DNA of 64,000 nucleotides from Chionis minor. Lineage: Eukaryota; Chordata; Aves; Charadriiformes; Chionididae. Made by a program: the position numbers and the translations under genes. How positions within the stretch are numbered: position 1 is the stretch's first letter; every line of letters starts with the position of its first letter. The notes under the pieces were generated by a model. That model did not search any database. It was not told where the DNA came from and saw only the letters and a program-made list of their open reading frames with translations. Positions 37,243 to 47,585 of this stretch are shown here, piece after piece. The DNA is taken from contig VZSF01008968.1 of the NCBI GenBank assembly GCA_013398295.1, positions 744,001 to 808,000 on the forward strand, read 5' to 3'.

Positions 37243-38253
37243 CTAGATCAGGTTGCTCAGAGCCCTGTCCAACGTGACCTTGAATGTTTTCAGGGATAGG
37301 ACATCTACCGCCTCTCTGGGCACTCTGTTCCAGTGTTTCACTACCCTCCTTGTAAAAAATTTCTTCTTTCTATTGAGTCTGAATGTACTCTCTTTCATTT
37401 TAAAACCATTACCCCTTGTCCTGTCCAAACAGGCACTGCTAAAAAGTCTGTCTCTGTCTTTCTTAAAGTCCCCTTTTAAGAAAAAAGGAAAGATATGTAA
37501 ATAAGGTCTGGCCAGACCCTTCCTTCTCCAGGCTGAACAATCCCTACTCTCTCAGCCAGGACATAGGAGAGGCACTCTACCCCTCTGATCATTTTTGTAG
37601 CCCTCCTCTGGGCCCACTCCAACAGGTCCATGTTTTTCCTGTGCTGACGACTCCAGAGCTGGATGCTGTACTCCAGGTGGGGTCTCCTGAAAGTGAAGTA
37701 GAGGGGCAGAATCATCTCCCTCAACCTGCTGGCCAGAATCATCTCCCTCAACCTGCTGGCCATATTTCTTTTGATGCAGTCCAGGGTACAGTTGGCCTTC
37801 TGGGCTGTGAGCGCACATTGTCGGCTCATGTCCAGCTTTGCATCCACCAGTACCCCCAAGTCCTTCTTGGCAGGGCTACTCTCAATGCCTTCACCCCCCA
37901 GCCTGTATTGATAACAGGGCTTACTCTACTTACTGACCCAGTTGCAGAAGTTAGCCCACTTGGCCTTGTTGAACCTCATGAGGTTCACACATGCCTACTT
38001 CTTGAGCTTGTCCAAGTCCCTCTGGATAGCATCTTGTCCACCCATCAAATCTGTATATCTCTAATTTAGAGAGAAAGATGTAACGGGGGACCTTGTCAAA
38101 GTCCTTACAGAAGTCCAGGTGGACAAAATCCATAGCTCTTCCCTTGTTTACTGATGTAGTCGCTCCATCACAGAAAGCCATGAGGTTGGTCAGGCAGGAC
38201 TTGCCCTTGGTGAAGCTATGCTGGTTGTCTTGAACCATCGCCTTGTCCTCCAT
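37243..38253 (-). pseudogene. CR1 ORF2 C-terminal and partial RT remnant
   Basis: Three open pieces cover the remnant. The piece at 37951-38253 has the QHSFTKGKSCLTNL block and KLEIYRFDGWT; it then changes at the deletion junction to the segment that normally follows the active site. The piece at 37476-37859 has [29 protein letters not shown] twice in part, and [20 protein letters not shown]. The piece at 37243-37428 ends the protein with DRTRGNGFKMKE, FFTRRVVKHWNRVPRE and LDRALSNLI, the usual CR1 C-terminus. Without FADD it cannot encode an active polymerase. Confidence 0.9.
37707..37760. repeat. Perfect 27-bp tandem duplication inside CR1 copy C
   Basis: The unit at 37707-37733 is repeated exactly at 37734-37760. 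Being 27 bases, it keeps the frame and duplicates nine codons of the minus-strand protein (around SRLREMIL). Other CR1 copies in the window have one unit. Identity of the two units suggests a fairly recent slippage event or an assembly error. Confidence 0.9.
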
Positions 38254-38881
38254 GAGCCTTAATACGGGTTTTAGGAGTTGTGTTAGTTACTGGTGTTACC
38301 AGTTTGCCAGTCTTCACCTTAGGGAGGTTTATAGGCATATGTATTTGAACAGAACTTTTCAATTAATCTAAAGAACAGTAACTAAAAAATTGAAAAGAAA
38401 ATATTTTACTTCAAGTCTAGAACAACTTAGGGCAGAATTTTGAAATTCATAAAATGATTTTGAGTAAAGCAGCTGGCATCATACCGGACATGATTCAGGC
38501 CTGCTTATACTATTTGCAAACTCACATTCAGCGTTGTGTTAGAAACAGCAAAACACTTCAATTTTAAGTGCTAATTTAGCATCGTTTTCCCCTGCAGAGA
38601 GGTTAACGTAGGTAGAGCCTTGTTTTTGAGATGGCAGAATTGTAAGAAGTAAAAATCGTAAATGAAACTAATTAGTCATACTTAAGGGACAAAATATGCA
38701 TCCAAGTAAGGTGATGTTTAGCATTCTAGATTGATTGATGGGTTTTGTGCCTATTCATACATTCTCTTGCCATTCTAACATTAATTTTAGCAAGGGATTT
38801 TATGTGATTTACTAAAATGTATTGGGCACAAATCAATTTTTTTCTGCAGACCAGATATCTTAAATATGGACTCTGAGAAAA

Positions 38882-38914
38882 GAAGGGAGGGAGGGAGGGA
38901 AGGAAGGAGGGAGA
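38882..38914 (+). repeat. (GGGA)n purine tract with G-quadruplex motif
   Basis: Four GGG runs at 38885-38887, 38889-38891, 38893-38895 and 38897-38899 are separated by single A bases, the arrangement expected for a very stable parallel G-quadruplex. More GGA units follow. Confidence 0.85.
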
Positions 38915-40659
38915 GCACTAAACTCTGCTAACTTTTCTTCACAAGTATATTACTTATTAAATGTTTCAGCTGACAAAAATATGTTCAACTTCACTGCTGT
39001 TTGCAATTGTAAAAAAGTCAGTGGGGCCAAATGTAGCAGTCAGTTGTTGGATGTCATTTGCTCCATTTTCATATTTTCCTATTAAAACATGGTGTGTCAA
39101 CAAAGGAGAATAAGTTTGGATTTGTCTTAGTGGGAACAGAAAAAAAAAGGATTGTTTACATAGTGTTCTCAGAGGAAGACCACAGGGAATAAAATATCAG
39201 AAGCTAATAAGAAGGGTGGCTGCCTTATAGAAGAGGAAAATGTAAACCTTTTTTTGATCTTGGCAGAAGCATAATTCTTAACAGAAATCAACCAATCCCA
39301 CATGATTTGCTGCTGACATGCTAAGTCATTACATTTCAGATCAGGGACTGACAAACCTTTCTTGCTTTTTTGACTTTGACAGGTTAAGCAGCTTCAGAAT
39401 TTTTGATCATTTGTTTACAAGACATAAGACAAAAAGAATGCTTTTTAAAATGTCTTATTTGAAAGCCATGGCTAGCAATTGTAAAATGTATAGTAAATAG
39501 GACATAATTGTTATCTTTAGAGGAAGGGGCTCCTAACTAGTGAGATAGAGAGCTTTTAACCACCTTGACCAGTCATCCTTAACCATGTTAATTAACAGGG
39601 GAATGTTGGTCCTATACAGATAAAAGACTCAGCTATCCTAATGCTAAGAAGAGATCATCAGCTTAAGAAATGAACTTTCTATCTTTGTATATGTCTGTGG
39701 AGTCCTAAGTGATCTAAGAAAAAGATCCTAAAAGTTATTACAATTATTCTTTGATCCAGAAAGATCTAAACCATAAAACTATGAGTTTAGAAACAGGTTT
39801 AACCAAACAAAGAAGTATACACGCACACAAAAAAAAGTAAAATTTTAAAAGTTTTTTCTTAAAAGTTCAGCTTTCATGTCTTCTGTCCCTGAAAGCTGGA
39901 GATTACCTTAATCTGTCTGCCTTCTTCCTCCTTAAATTTCAAACAGCAGCAAAGATAGTTCTTTTCTTTGGCCACTTACCTAGTGAAGATTAGTGCAGCA
40001 CAGGGAAATGTATACAAGACTGTTTTAAGTAATGTCCTTTAGGAGTCTGAGCTTCCTTGGATACCTTTTCAAAGAATCCTCTTCCAGAGATCCTGTTTTC
40101 AGGACACGTCCCCAGGAGTGACCAAGAAACCTATGAAGGTTGGGCTGTCACAGTTTTCTATCAACCAACAAGATGACCAGTGAAATTCAAAGATCAGAGA
40201 TAGTGGCAAGAAGAGAACTAGTGAGAAAGTTTTACTTTATGGCAAGGAGAAAAATGGATTAAATAATCAACACAGGTCAAAAGCCCTTAAAATCTGGATA
40301 GAAATATGATTAAGATTCCTGCCATTAGTTAAAAGCTTGAATTCTCTAGTAACAGGCTTGACAAAGACGTTTGTAAAATTCAGCCTACTACATGAAGACT
40401 TGGCGAGGTTTAACTAGAAATACTGGAGCTGCTCTCAATCAAACTTTCTAGGTTTGATTCATTTATGTCAGGGTGAAGGTGGGGAGTCAAGGCGGGTAGT
40501 CTGATCTCTGAAGATTGGTGATGTGCTCTGGAGGAATGGTCAGACACAGAGTCTTTTGCAGCCCATCCTTTGTTCCCAGTGCTTGGTCTCCAACACGGGC
40601 CATTCACACATGCATAAGTGCACACATGCAGACCTCCTGGCCTTTGCACATTCAGTGAG

Positions 40660-40740
40660 TCTCTCTCACTGTATATGTGTATGTAGGTATGTATACGCAT
40701 ACATACACTTTTTGGACACAGACACACACATACATACCAT
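40660..40740. repeat. Imperfect (TATG)/(CATA) and (CA) simple repeat
   Basis: The sequence is a degenerate mix of tatg, gtat, cata and ca units. It includes an 8-bp inverted repeat, gtatgtat and atacatac, at 40687-40706 around a 4-base loop. Confidence 0.7.
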
Positions 40741-43697
40741 TGTTTTGTAGGAAAACCAACACTTGACTAAATGAGCCTAAAAGCAAATCTTCAAATATCG
40801 GTTTCAAAGTCCAGACCTAAATTTAAGTTGAAGTGGGCTGTTAGATTCACTTTCATTTTTGGTAATATTTCAAAGATGAAATTAACTCCTTTTAAAGAAA
40901 AAAAGGTTATGACATCATCTTCTTGCTGTTAAGTAACTGTCTTCCTCTTCCTGCATTGTTTTACAGAGAAAATTTACATTTTTAATGATGGAGGCAACTC
41001 ATAATAAATGGGCTGTAGATCAAAACACTGGAAAATTCCTGGTATATTGACCTAGGAACTTGTTTCATATCCTCAGAATAACAGTAAATCTGTTTATGCC
41101 TCCAACTTTTTTCAGGTTGACAGCTCACTCAGCAGCTTCCTCTTTGTTTCTGTGTGAATTGCAGCAGTCAGATACTTTACAAACTCTTGATGACAGCTTG
41201 TATCAAAAGAGCGAGTGATGATGTATTTAATTTACTGCCATAGTCAGAGGAGGAGCCATTCTTCTGTGCCACAAAAGGGCAGTGGTGAGGTAGGGAGATT
41301 CAAAACACAGTGGTGTGTCTGTGTGAACATTGGGCTGGGAAATACTAGGCAGTCAGAAGACTTGTGGAAGGACTTAGGACAGGTAAACTTTTCAGCGGGT
41401 GACTTTCCTGCTTCCCTGGAAACTCAATGTCAGTCCTTTCACTCACTGATAGCAGCTGCAATACTGGGTGGCATGGGGCCTCCCTGCAGCATCCCAGGCT
41501 TGGAGGACAAGCTCTCTCTTTGTATACTGCCCACTGCCTGCACAAGACAGATGGACCCTCCTGACATGATACCATATTTAGCTCTGGAGAGGAAGGAACA
41601 CTACCTCGTGCTTCTTGTGCTCCAGCTGGTCTTTTGTATGTGGCTGGAGTTGCAGTGTGTGCTCTTCCAGCTTGCTCGATGGTAAATGTTGGGCAATTGA
41701 AAAACCTTTTGTCCTCCTGAACCCTGTCTCTGACTCTCTTTTAACTGCTGAACCCCACATCTGACAGAACAGACAGCGAAGTGAGCCCGAGGGTACAGAG
41801 GCGGCCATGCAGGTTTCAGTGCAGTACTTGTGACTATCTGCTGTAGTTTAGCTAATTAAAAAAATCCGCTGGGTTGAAAGAACTGTGGGCTGGCTACAGC
41901 TGTGGTATGTATCTCTGCTTGGAGATTGACAGATGCCTCCCTGGTATGACAGAACTGGCTTTACAGACTGCTGATGGTGCTCCCTGGACCGCAGTGTGAG
42001 AAGCGCTGTTCTAGCTCACTAGTCAGTAATCTTTATTGTAATTCTGTTTTTCTCTTTCGCCTGTACAATTCCAACTGGCATCTGGGAACTCTACATACAA
42101 ACTCCTAGTCTGCAGTATTACTCTGTGAAATTACAGAGATTTTAATTTAGTTTTCATTGAAAGAATGATTGCAGTGCTTTAAGATTTTTCTTCTGCATGC
42201 TGATGTTTTTAAATATATGAATGATAGCTACATTGCCAAAATCACTGATGTTAGCTGTGCTCAATGCAAAAACTGACAGATAGTCCAATACCATATCTAA
42301 CAGTTGAAAAATTTAAACTGTCTGCTTCCCTCTGCCTACTCTGGACAGTAGTTCCATCTTTGTATTTTTCAGTCTATATCTTTGCATAGGAAGAACTGGT
42401 TTATTCTTAAAGGACTGGATTGAGAATCAGCATTTAGATTTCATATTCAGCCTCATATTTCCCTTGTAATCTTTAGCAGTTACACAGTAAGTTGCAGAAA
42501 CAGATGTAGAAGTGCTGAACTTCTAAGTATCCTGTTCTGACTCTGAAGGTCTGGAGTCAAGTGCTAAAGCTCTCTGTAAAGTAATACCAAGTATGTTAGG
42601 CACCCTCTAACAGATTTCAAAATAACATGCTAAACAAAACCAGTGCCGTCAGCGTATTTCTATCTGAAGAGAGCCAACAGGAAAAGTGAAGAGCAAGGGG
42701 GTAATATGGTCTACTCCATATCAAGAACCTGAAATCCTTTCTATGTGCAACATTTCTTTCAAAAACACTCAGGTGCTGAAAAGAGGGAATGTGCTCTTTT
42801 CTCTTATATGATAGCCTTGTATTGGAGAGCTGAGGAAATAAGTTGTGCCCCAGTTAAAGGATTTAAAGCCTGTTTAGAGAGTGCCATAGCCATGGATGCT
42901 GTCTACATCACTTGCTGGAGGTGTGCAACTGTATTCAAGGTGCAAAAGGGGGACTTTTTGTGAAGGTGGAAGCTGGCTTTCAGTACACAAGAAGATTTAT
43001 GTGTTTGTACCCTGTCACTCTTTCACAATTTTCTGTTGCCTTTAAATGCTGTCCTCCTCACTGTTAGACATTGAGAAACATCAATGCTTTCCATTCCTAT
43101 CCTTTCACTGACCTGTTTCTAAAGCAAGGCATAGCTGACTGGTAAAGGCTATGTCCCTGACACGCTAGGGGTGCAATGAACACGGAGGTTGGAAGAGTGC
43201 ATGTCACTTATGAATATGGACCATTCTCGAGTGTGAAATAAATCCATAACTGTCCATGCCTGTGAGGTATGCTTCCAGGTAGACTTAAGGGTTTGATACC
43301 TACACTGGGGATATTTCAAAGTTGAGAAGTAAGACCGTGTTGGAGTTAGGTAGGAAAAGCCTGCAGCTGAGCAAAGCTTTTAGGATTGTCTTGGTTCTAG
43401 GTGTCAAACCACTCCTAAAACTGTGCTTTCAAATTCTCAGCTACCTGATAGATACTGTCCTTTTGATTACGAATAGAAAAAACCCACAGAATGTGAATAT
43501 GTATACATCTATGATTAAAAAATGTACTTCTAAAACCTGTAGTTCGTATGCACACGCACTTACCAAGAGGTTAGGATGGGCAGGTATATCTGTAACCAAC
43601 ATCAGTTCTTGGCTTTGGACCACAATTAATTTATCGTAGTGACAGTAATCAACACAGCAAAACCCCACTGGGTAAAGTGGTTGCTATGGTAACATAG

Positions 43698-43754
43698 CAA
43701 CAACAACAACAACCGTAACAACAACAATAATAACAACAACAAAAACAACAATAA
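43698..43754. repeat. (CAA)n trinucleotide microsatellite
   Basis: About 57 bases are CAA units with a few CGT, AAT and AAA interruptions. The interruptions suggest an old, fairly stable array. Confidence 0.9.
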
Positions 43755-44287
43755 AGTGTTACTGCATTATTTCAACCTTAAATACTCTCTACATTGTACT
43801 GAAAATAAAATAGCCAATAAAATTCAAGATTGCTGATTTTATTGCAGTCTGCCTTGCTAATGTTTTTACACTATGTATATAAACTAGGCATCATATGATT
43901 TGTTACTTATTAGGTCCTATGAGGAATTTGCATTTTTTGAGAGCAAACCTCAAAGCAGTGTCTGATAATTAGTTTACTGTAATTGATTTTGAAATATATT
44001 GAAAACATAAGACCTTCACCTTGTGTTCAGTTGATGGTCTTTTCCCTTCTGCACTGCATGAGGCTTGCTGGTACTGGCAGCTGCCCAAGTACATTTGCAG
44101 CTACTGTAGCATCAGTTACTGTGGTATCCTGTATAATATGAATTTCTTTTGCACTATATATAACAAAATAAAAAGAAAAATAGAATATTGTTATACACCT
44201 ATAACCCTATCACTTATCTGTCTGAGGAATATTATAATGAAGATTAATAACTTCAAGTAATATGGGTATTTTGTTTGTTCAATTTAG

Positions 44288-44710
44288 ACTGGATTCAGAG
44301 GGAATTAAGTACACCCTCCATAAATTTGCAGATGAAACCAAGCTGGGTGTGAATGTTGACCTGCTTGAGACTAGGAAGGCCCTACAGAAGGATCTGGACA
44401 GGCTGGATCAATAGGCCAAGGCCAACTGTATGATGTTCAACAAGGCCAAGTGCCGAGTCCTGCACTTGGGTCACAACAACCCCAGGCAGCGCTACAGGCT
44501 TGGGGAAGAGTGGCTGGAAAGCTGCCCATCAGAAAAGGACCTGAGGGCTTTGGTCAACAGCTGGCTGAATATGAGCCAGCAGTGTCGATACTAGGAAAAA
44601 TTTCTTCACCAAGAAGGTTATCAAGTATTGGAACAAGCTGCACAGGGGAGGGGTTGAGTCACCATCCCTGGAGGTATTTAAAAGACATGTAGATGTGGTG
44701 ATTAGGGACA
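44288..44710 (+). pseudogene. CR1 ORF2 reverse transcriptase C-terminal remnant
   Basis: The motif KFADETKLG is read at 44322-44348; the second catalytic Asp of FADD has changed to Glu. KDLDRLDQ and then a stop codon follow, then [14 protein letters not shown] and [16 protein letters not shown]. After the deletion, FFTKKVIKYWNKL and VESPSLEVFKRHVD complete the C-terminus. The substitution, the stop and the deletion each would inactivate the polymerase. Confidence 0.88.
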
Positions 44711-44813
44711 TGGTTTATTGTTGGACTTGGCAGTGTTACATTTATGGTTGGACTCAATGATCTTAAAGGTCGTTTCCAACCTAAATGATTCTGTGGTTCT
44801 GTGATTCTAGGAT
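44288..44813 (+). mobile_element. CR1 LINE fragment, 3' end, internally deleted (copy D)
   Basis: This is the only CR1 on the plus strand. It starts inside the reverse transcriptase just before the active site and ends with the CR1 3' terminus (gattctgtggttctgtgattctagg). At about 44583-44588 the text jumps from NMSQQC-coding sequence directly to the C-terminal RKNFF-coding sequence, so a block normally lying between them is missing. The subfamily differs from copies A, C and E, judging by the asparagine-rich hydrophilic segment ([11 protein letters not shown]). It is 5' truncated and dead. Confidence 0.93.
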
Positions 44814-46372
44814 TGGTTTAGGAACTGATTGACACTTACCCCACCCTTTTGTGTGACAAGCTGGAAAATCCATGCTATCTTATTTTGGGAGATTTTGAAT
44901 ACTTTTTGATTTCGAATAGACAGTATCTCTTGCTATTCTAATTCCTCCCCTTTCAGGTCAAAATTATGATTTTGTATTTAAATGTATTATATATTTTCCT
45001 ACAGAAACTGCTATTTTAATTTGTCTATTAGTATTCATTCTAAATTAAAGAGCTACTACAAAGGAGAACTGACAGTACAAATTATAGGTCATGTACAAGA
45101 TAAAACTCCTTACTTTAAATAAGAAACCTCTAGAATACAGCCAGTGAAGTACTTGTTCATATTTCCTGAGGTTTGTAATAGATCTGTGTTTCTCAACTTA
45201 TCTTCTGTTGCTCTATGGCCCCATGCAAATTTGCAAAATTTTGCAAAATATCTCTGACAACTGGCTCAACTGTAGCAAACTTCAAATTAAATTCCTTCCA
45301 AGTCATTTAGACCTTCAGTATTATTTCCTCATGCTCTTATGCTTCAGTGTTAGGTGCGGCTGAAAGCAAAGGGGATGAACTTTGATGCTGTATCAGTCAC
45401 AGCTTTTAGTATGAGTCACTTTATTTCAGTGATGACAATACAAAGGCATTGTGCAAACAACTTTCTGGTAGGGGTTGTTTTGCAGCAATTTTCTGTTTCA
45501 TTCAAAGATCAGTAAGGTACTGATGTCAATAGCTATTGCCATCTCCTAAAAGAGGAACTTTTAAACTTATTTCCTTTCTTTATTTGCTCTGCTTTTAGTA
45601 TGCATTTAAAACTGAATATGTTGTTTATAAGAAGGTCTTAGGGGCCACAAGGGTATCTCAAAACAGCAGCAGAAATCTAAAAGTTCTAACTAGTAAAAAC
45701 AAAACAAAATTTAAAAAATTTCTCAGGTGCATTGAATCAAATAAACTCCTGTTTATACTGTCTAAGGAGAAGATAATGTTCTTATGCTTATGGAATAAAC
45801 ACAAATAAAAGAAACACTCCAACACATTAAACCATCAAACAGTATACCACCAAGGAGTCTGGGTTTCCTCATTTTTAATACTTCATTTGGTAATTATAGT
45901 GTATGGACTGCCACATGTGCAAAACAATCTCTGATATATATATAGATGCTTAAAAGCAAGACTTTGTTGCTGTCCTGAAGCTGTAAAAAATCAGCCAGAA
46001 ACTATCTTGCCAACACCCACAGGTGGAACTTAGGATGTTCACGAATTATTAGGAATGAATACCCTGATGCATCTGTGTAAAAGTTACTGCCTCTGCTGAC
46101 AAATACTGTTCTCCCTGTGGTGTGGGTTTTTTTGTTTTTGTTTTTAAATAGCAGCAATTTTTTTCCTAAGGGAAGATAAATATGGAATGGCAAAGGGAAG
46201 AGGAAAGGCTAGGACTACTTCAGTTTTCCTGGAAACATGTGAAACCAGCTATAGGAGAGGACAAATTAAGCTTTCAGTAATTTTTTCTTCATTTGTGTAA
46301 ACAAACCCAAGGACTATCTTCTAAAACAAGTTTTTCACGCTTGTCATATAATGACTTTTCTTTCTAAAGTCC
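44814..46372. other. Unannotated stretch between CR1 and ERV
   Basis: No gene or repeat is recognised beyond short A/T runs. In particular, there is no CR1 sequence immediately upstream of the ERV that would show the ERV had inserted into copy E. Confidence 0.55.
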
Positions 46373-46646
46373 TGTCCTGGTTCTGGCGGGGATAGGGTTA
46401 ATCTCTGTCCGGGACACAGGTATTCCACACCACATGACGCCATACCCTGTGCTCAGTGGGACAGTAACCTTGTTTATTCCTCCGCCACTGTTATTGTTGT
46501 TGTTTTTTTCTATTTCCCTGATGCCCTGTTAAACTTTTTTTTATCTCAACCCACGAGTTTTGCCTTTTTCTCCCCAGTCTCCCTCACTGCTGAGGCCTGA
46601 GTGAGCAGCTGCGTGGTTCTCCGTTGCTGGCTGAAGCCAAACTACA
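46373..46646 (+). repeat. 5' LTR, short form (LTR 2)
   Basis: The LTR starts with TGTCCTGGTTCTGGCGGGGA and ends near aaactaca. The block attccacaccacatgacgcc matches, in reverse complement, the U3 block next to the TATA box in the LTR at 53886-54428. The R/U5 part (ctcaacccacgagttttgcc through ctgaagccaaac) matches the other end of that LTR. At about 274 bases it is half the length of the other two, and most of the U3 segment between its start and the TATA region is missing. No clear TATAAA remains at the expected place. The end could lie up to 10 bases further, next to the primer site. Confidence 0.75.
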
Positions 46647-46656
46647 CCAGTCTTTT

Positions 46657-46674
46657 TGGTGCCCAGCGTGGGCC
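46657..46674 (+). other. Retroviral primer binding site, lysine-tRNA type
   Basis: The 18 bases TGGTGCCCAGCGTGGGCC differ at three positions from the site complementary to tRNA-Lys(1,2). One of these is a CG to TG change, as expected from methylated CpG decay. It lies 10 bases past the inferred LTR end, where a minus-strand DNA primer would anneal. Confidence 0.7.
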
Positions 46675-46841
46675 TCGAAGAGTTGAGATAACAACAGATA
46701 CGAGCAGTCTTTGTTAAAATGAATTTATTATATTAGTTAAATAGCTGGCGGTCATGTTGTTGCTTTATTTGTTCTCATGGCTGTGTTATGTAAATTCTTA
46801 TATGCTCTATGTCCTCCCTGTGATGCCATTTGTTACGTTTG

Positions 46842-47300
46842 ATGCTGTTTGATCTGATAACATCGTTGTTTGGGCAGTTATGCTGTGGACTTTATGTAGT
46901 GCTACTGTCATGCCCATCCCTTGTGCACCGTCTCGCAGAATTTATTAATAATCACACCCAGTCTGTGGAGGAAACAGGGGAGGATACTTTCTCCACCTCT
47001 TTTGCCTCCCTTTTCTTCTTTGGGCCAGGTGTGACAGCTTTTGAGAATTTTGAATATCCTTGGGATGCAATAACCAGCATATCCCTATTGCTATGTCTTC
47101 TGAATGTGTTTCAAGTCTTGTTTAGGGTTAAACAACTGTTTAAGACCACCACCCAGAGACCTGCCCCGAGGCTGGATAGTCATGGGTGGCATGGTACACG
47201 GGAAAATCTGGGCAGATATCTAGAGAACTTCTCACCTCCAATGGTTTTGGACTTCACCCCTGAACAACTACAGGATCCGGATGAAGTGATAGAAATATAG
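46842..47300 (+). CDS. ERV leader open frame, two hydrophobic segments, unknown function
   Basis: I do not recognise this protein. The frame is open from a TTG at 46830 to a TAG at 47298-47300; the first ATG is at 46842, giving 152 residues. It has a hydrophobic segment right after the start (LFGQLCCGLYVVLLSC), a polar stretch with a possible N-glycosylation site NHT, a second hydrophobic segment (ITSISLLLCLLNVFQVLF), then a basic stretch (KQLFKTTTQR) and an acidic C-terminus (PEQLQDPDEV). That layout would suit a small two-pass membrane protein. Its place between the primer site and the expected gag makes it a pre-gag or leader ORF. It could also be a chance-preserved frame in decayed leader sequence. 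There is no upstream splice or promoter evidence beyond the LTR itself. Confidence 0.35.
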   Translation: MLFDLITSLFGQLCCGLYVVLLSCPSLVHRLAEFINNHTQSVEETGEDTFSTSFASLFFFGPGVTAFENFEYPWDAITSISLLLCLLNVFQVLFRVKQLFKTTTQRPAPRLDSHGWHGTRENLGRYLENFSPPMVLDFTPEQLQDPDEVIEI

Positions 47301-47428
47301 GAAAATGCTGTGGCTGTTCCAGAGAGGCACAACTTGCTGACCTGTGCTGGGCCCCGGCCAGGATCTACCAAACACTGCTTGGTGTTGTGCAGCACCCCCA
47401 GGGGAAAGAGGGAGAAACCAGACCAGCG

Positions 47429-47518
47429 GGCAATGTGGCTGCTCCAGCTCCTGCTGTGGGCAATGAGGCCGCTCAGACCTTGGTGACAGGCAATATGGCT
47501 ACCACTGGCAGGCAGCGC
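47429..47518 (+). repeat. Three imperfect 30-bp units in the ERV leader
   Basis: Units begin at 47429, 47459 and 47489, each with ggcaatRwggcY-like sequence. The spacing is exactly 30 bases. In one reading frame each begins with Gly-Asn-x-Ala (x is Val, Glu, Met), so a ten-residue protein repeat is plausible. This frame differs from that of the 46842-47300 ORF and is closed by a TGA shortly after the third unit. Confidence 0.65.
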
Positions 47519-47585
47519 AGCTGAACCAGACAACCAAGCCATGCCAGTTGCCCCCGTACAAAAGAAGAAATACACCAAAAAATGG

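Larger units (their letters stand above)
37108..38275 (-). mobile_element. CR1 LINE fragment, internally deleted (copy C)
   Basis: The element's 3' end lies at 37108 and is marked by several ATTCTATG/ATTCTGTG-type octamers in reverse complement (tcatagaatcacagaa and later copies). The classic avian CR1 3' block follows (ttggaagggacctctaaagg, then tctagtccaaccccctgg). The C-terminal ORF2 region and part of the reverse transcriptase come next, ending near 38275. Around 38040 the sequence jumps from the block just before the active site to the block well after it, so several hundred bases including the catalytic FADD motif are missing. A 27-bp tandem duplication lies at 37707-37760. The copy is 5' truncated and dead. 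Confidence 0.95.
38276..44287. other. Unannotated stretch with simple repeats
   Basis: No gene is recognised. The longest open frame, 41218-41685 on the plus strand, is 155 codons from its first ATG and lacks any domain I know. Simple repeats at 38882-38914, 40660-40740 and 43698-43754 are listed separately. Confidence 0.5.
46373..47585 (+). mobile_element. Endogenous retrovirus 5' fragment (LTR, primer site, leader)
   Basis: This is the 5' end of an avian ERV: a short LTR, a primer binding site at 46657-46674 and about 900 bases of leader sequence. It is cut off at 47585, where it meets a CR1 fragment on the other strand. No recognisable gag, protease, polymerase or envelope gene remains, and there is no 3' LTR in the same orientation downstream. 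The leader contains an open frame (46842-47300) and a 30-bp-period repeat (47429-47518). The lysine-type primer site suggests a class II (betaretrovirus-like) relationship, while the LTR start is of a kind often filed under avian ERVL or ERVK families. I cannot decide between these by eye. Confidence 0.8.

Noticed and set aside
37641..38069. 142-codon plus-strand open frame
   Set aside because: Antisense to the CR1 reverse transcriptase remnant of copy C.
43698..43754. Regularly spaced CAA units considered as a CRISPR-like or coding repeat
   Set aside because: There are no spacers and no open frame of note; it is an ordinary trinucleotide microsatellite.
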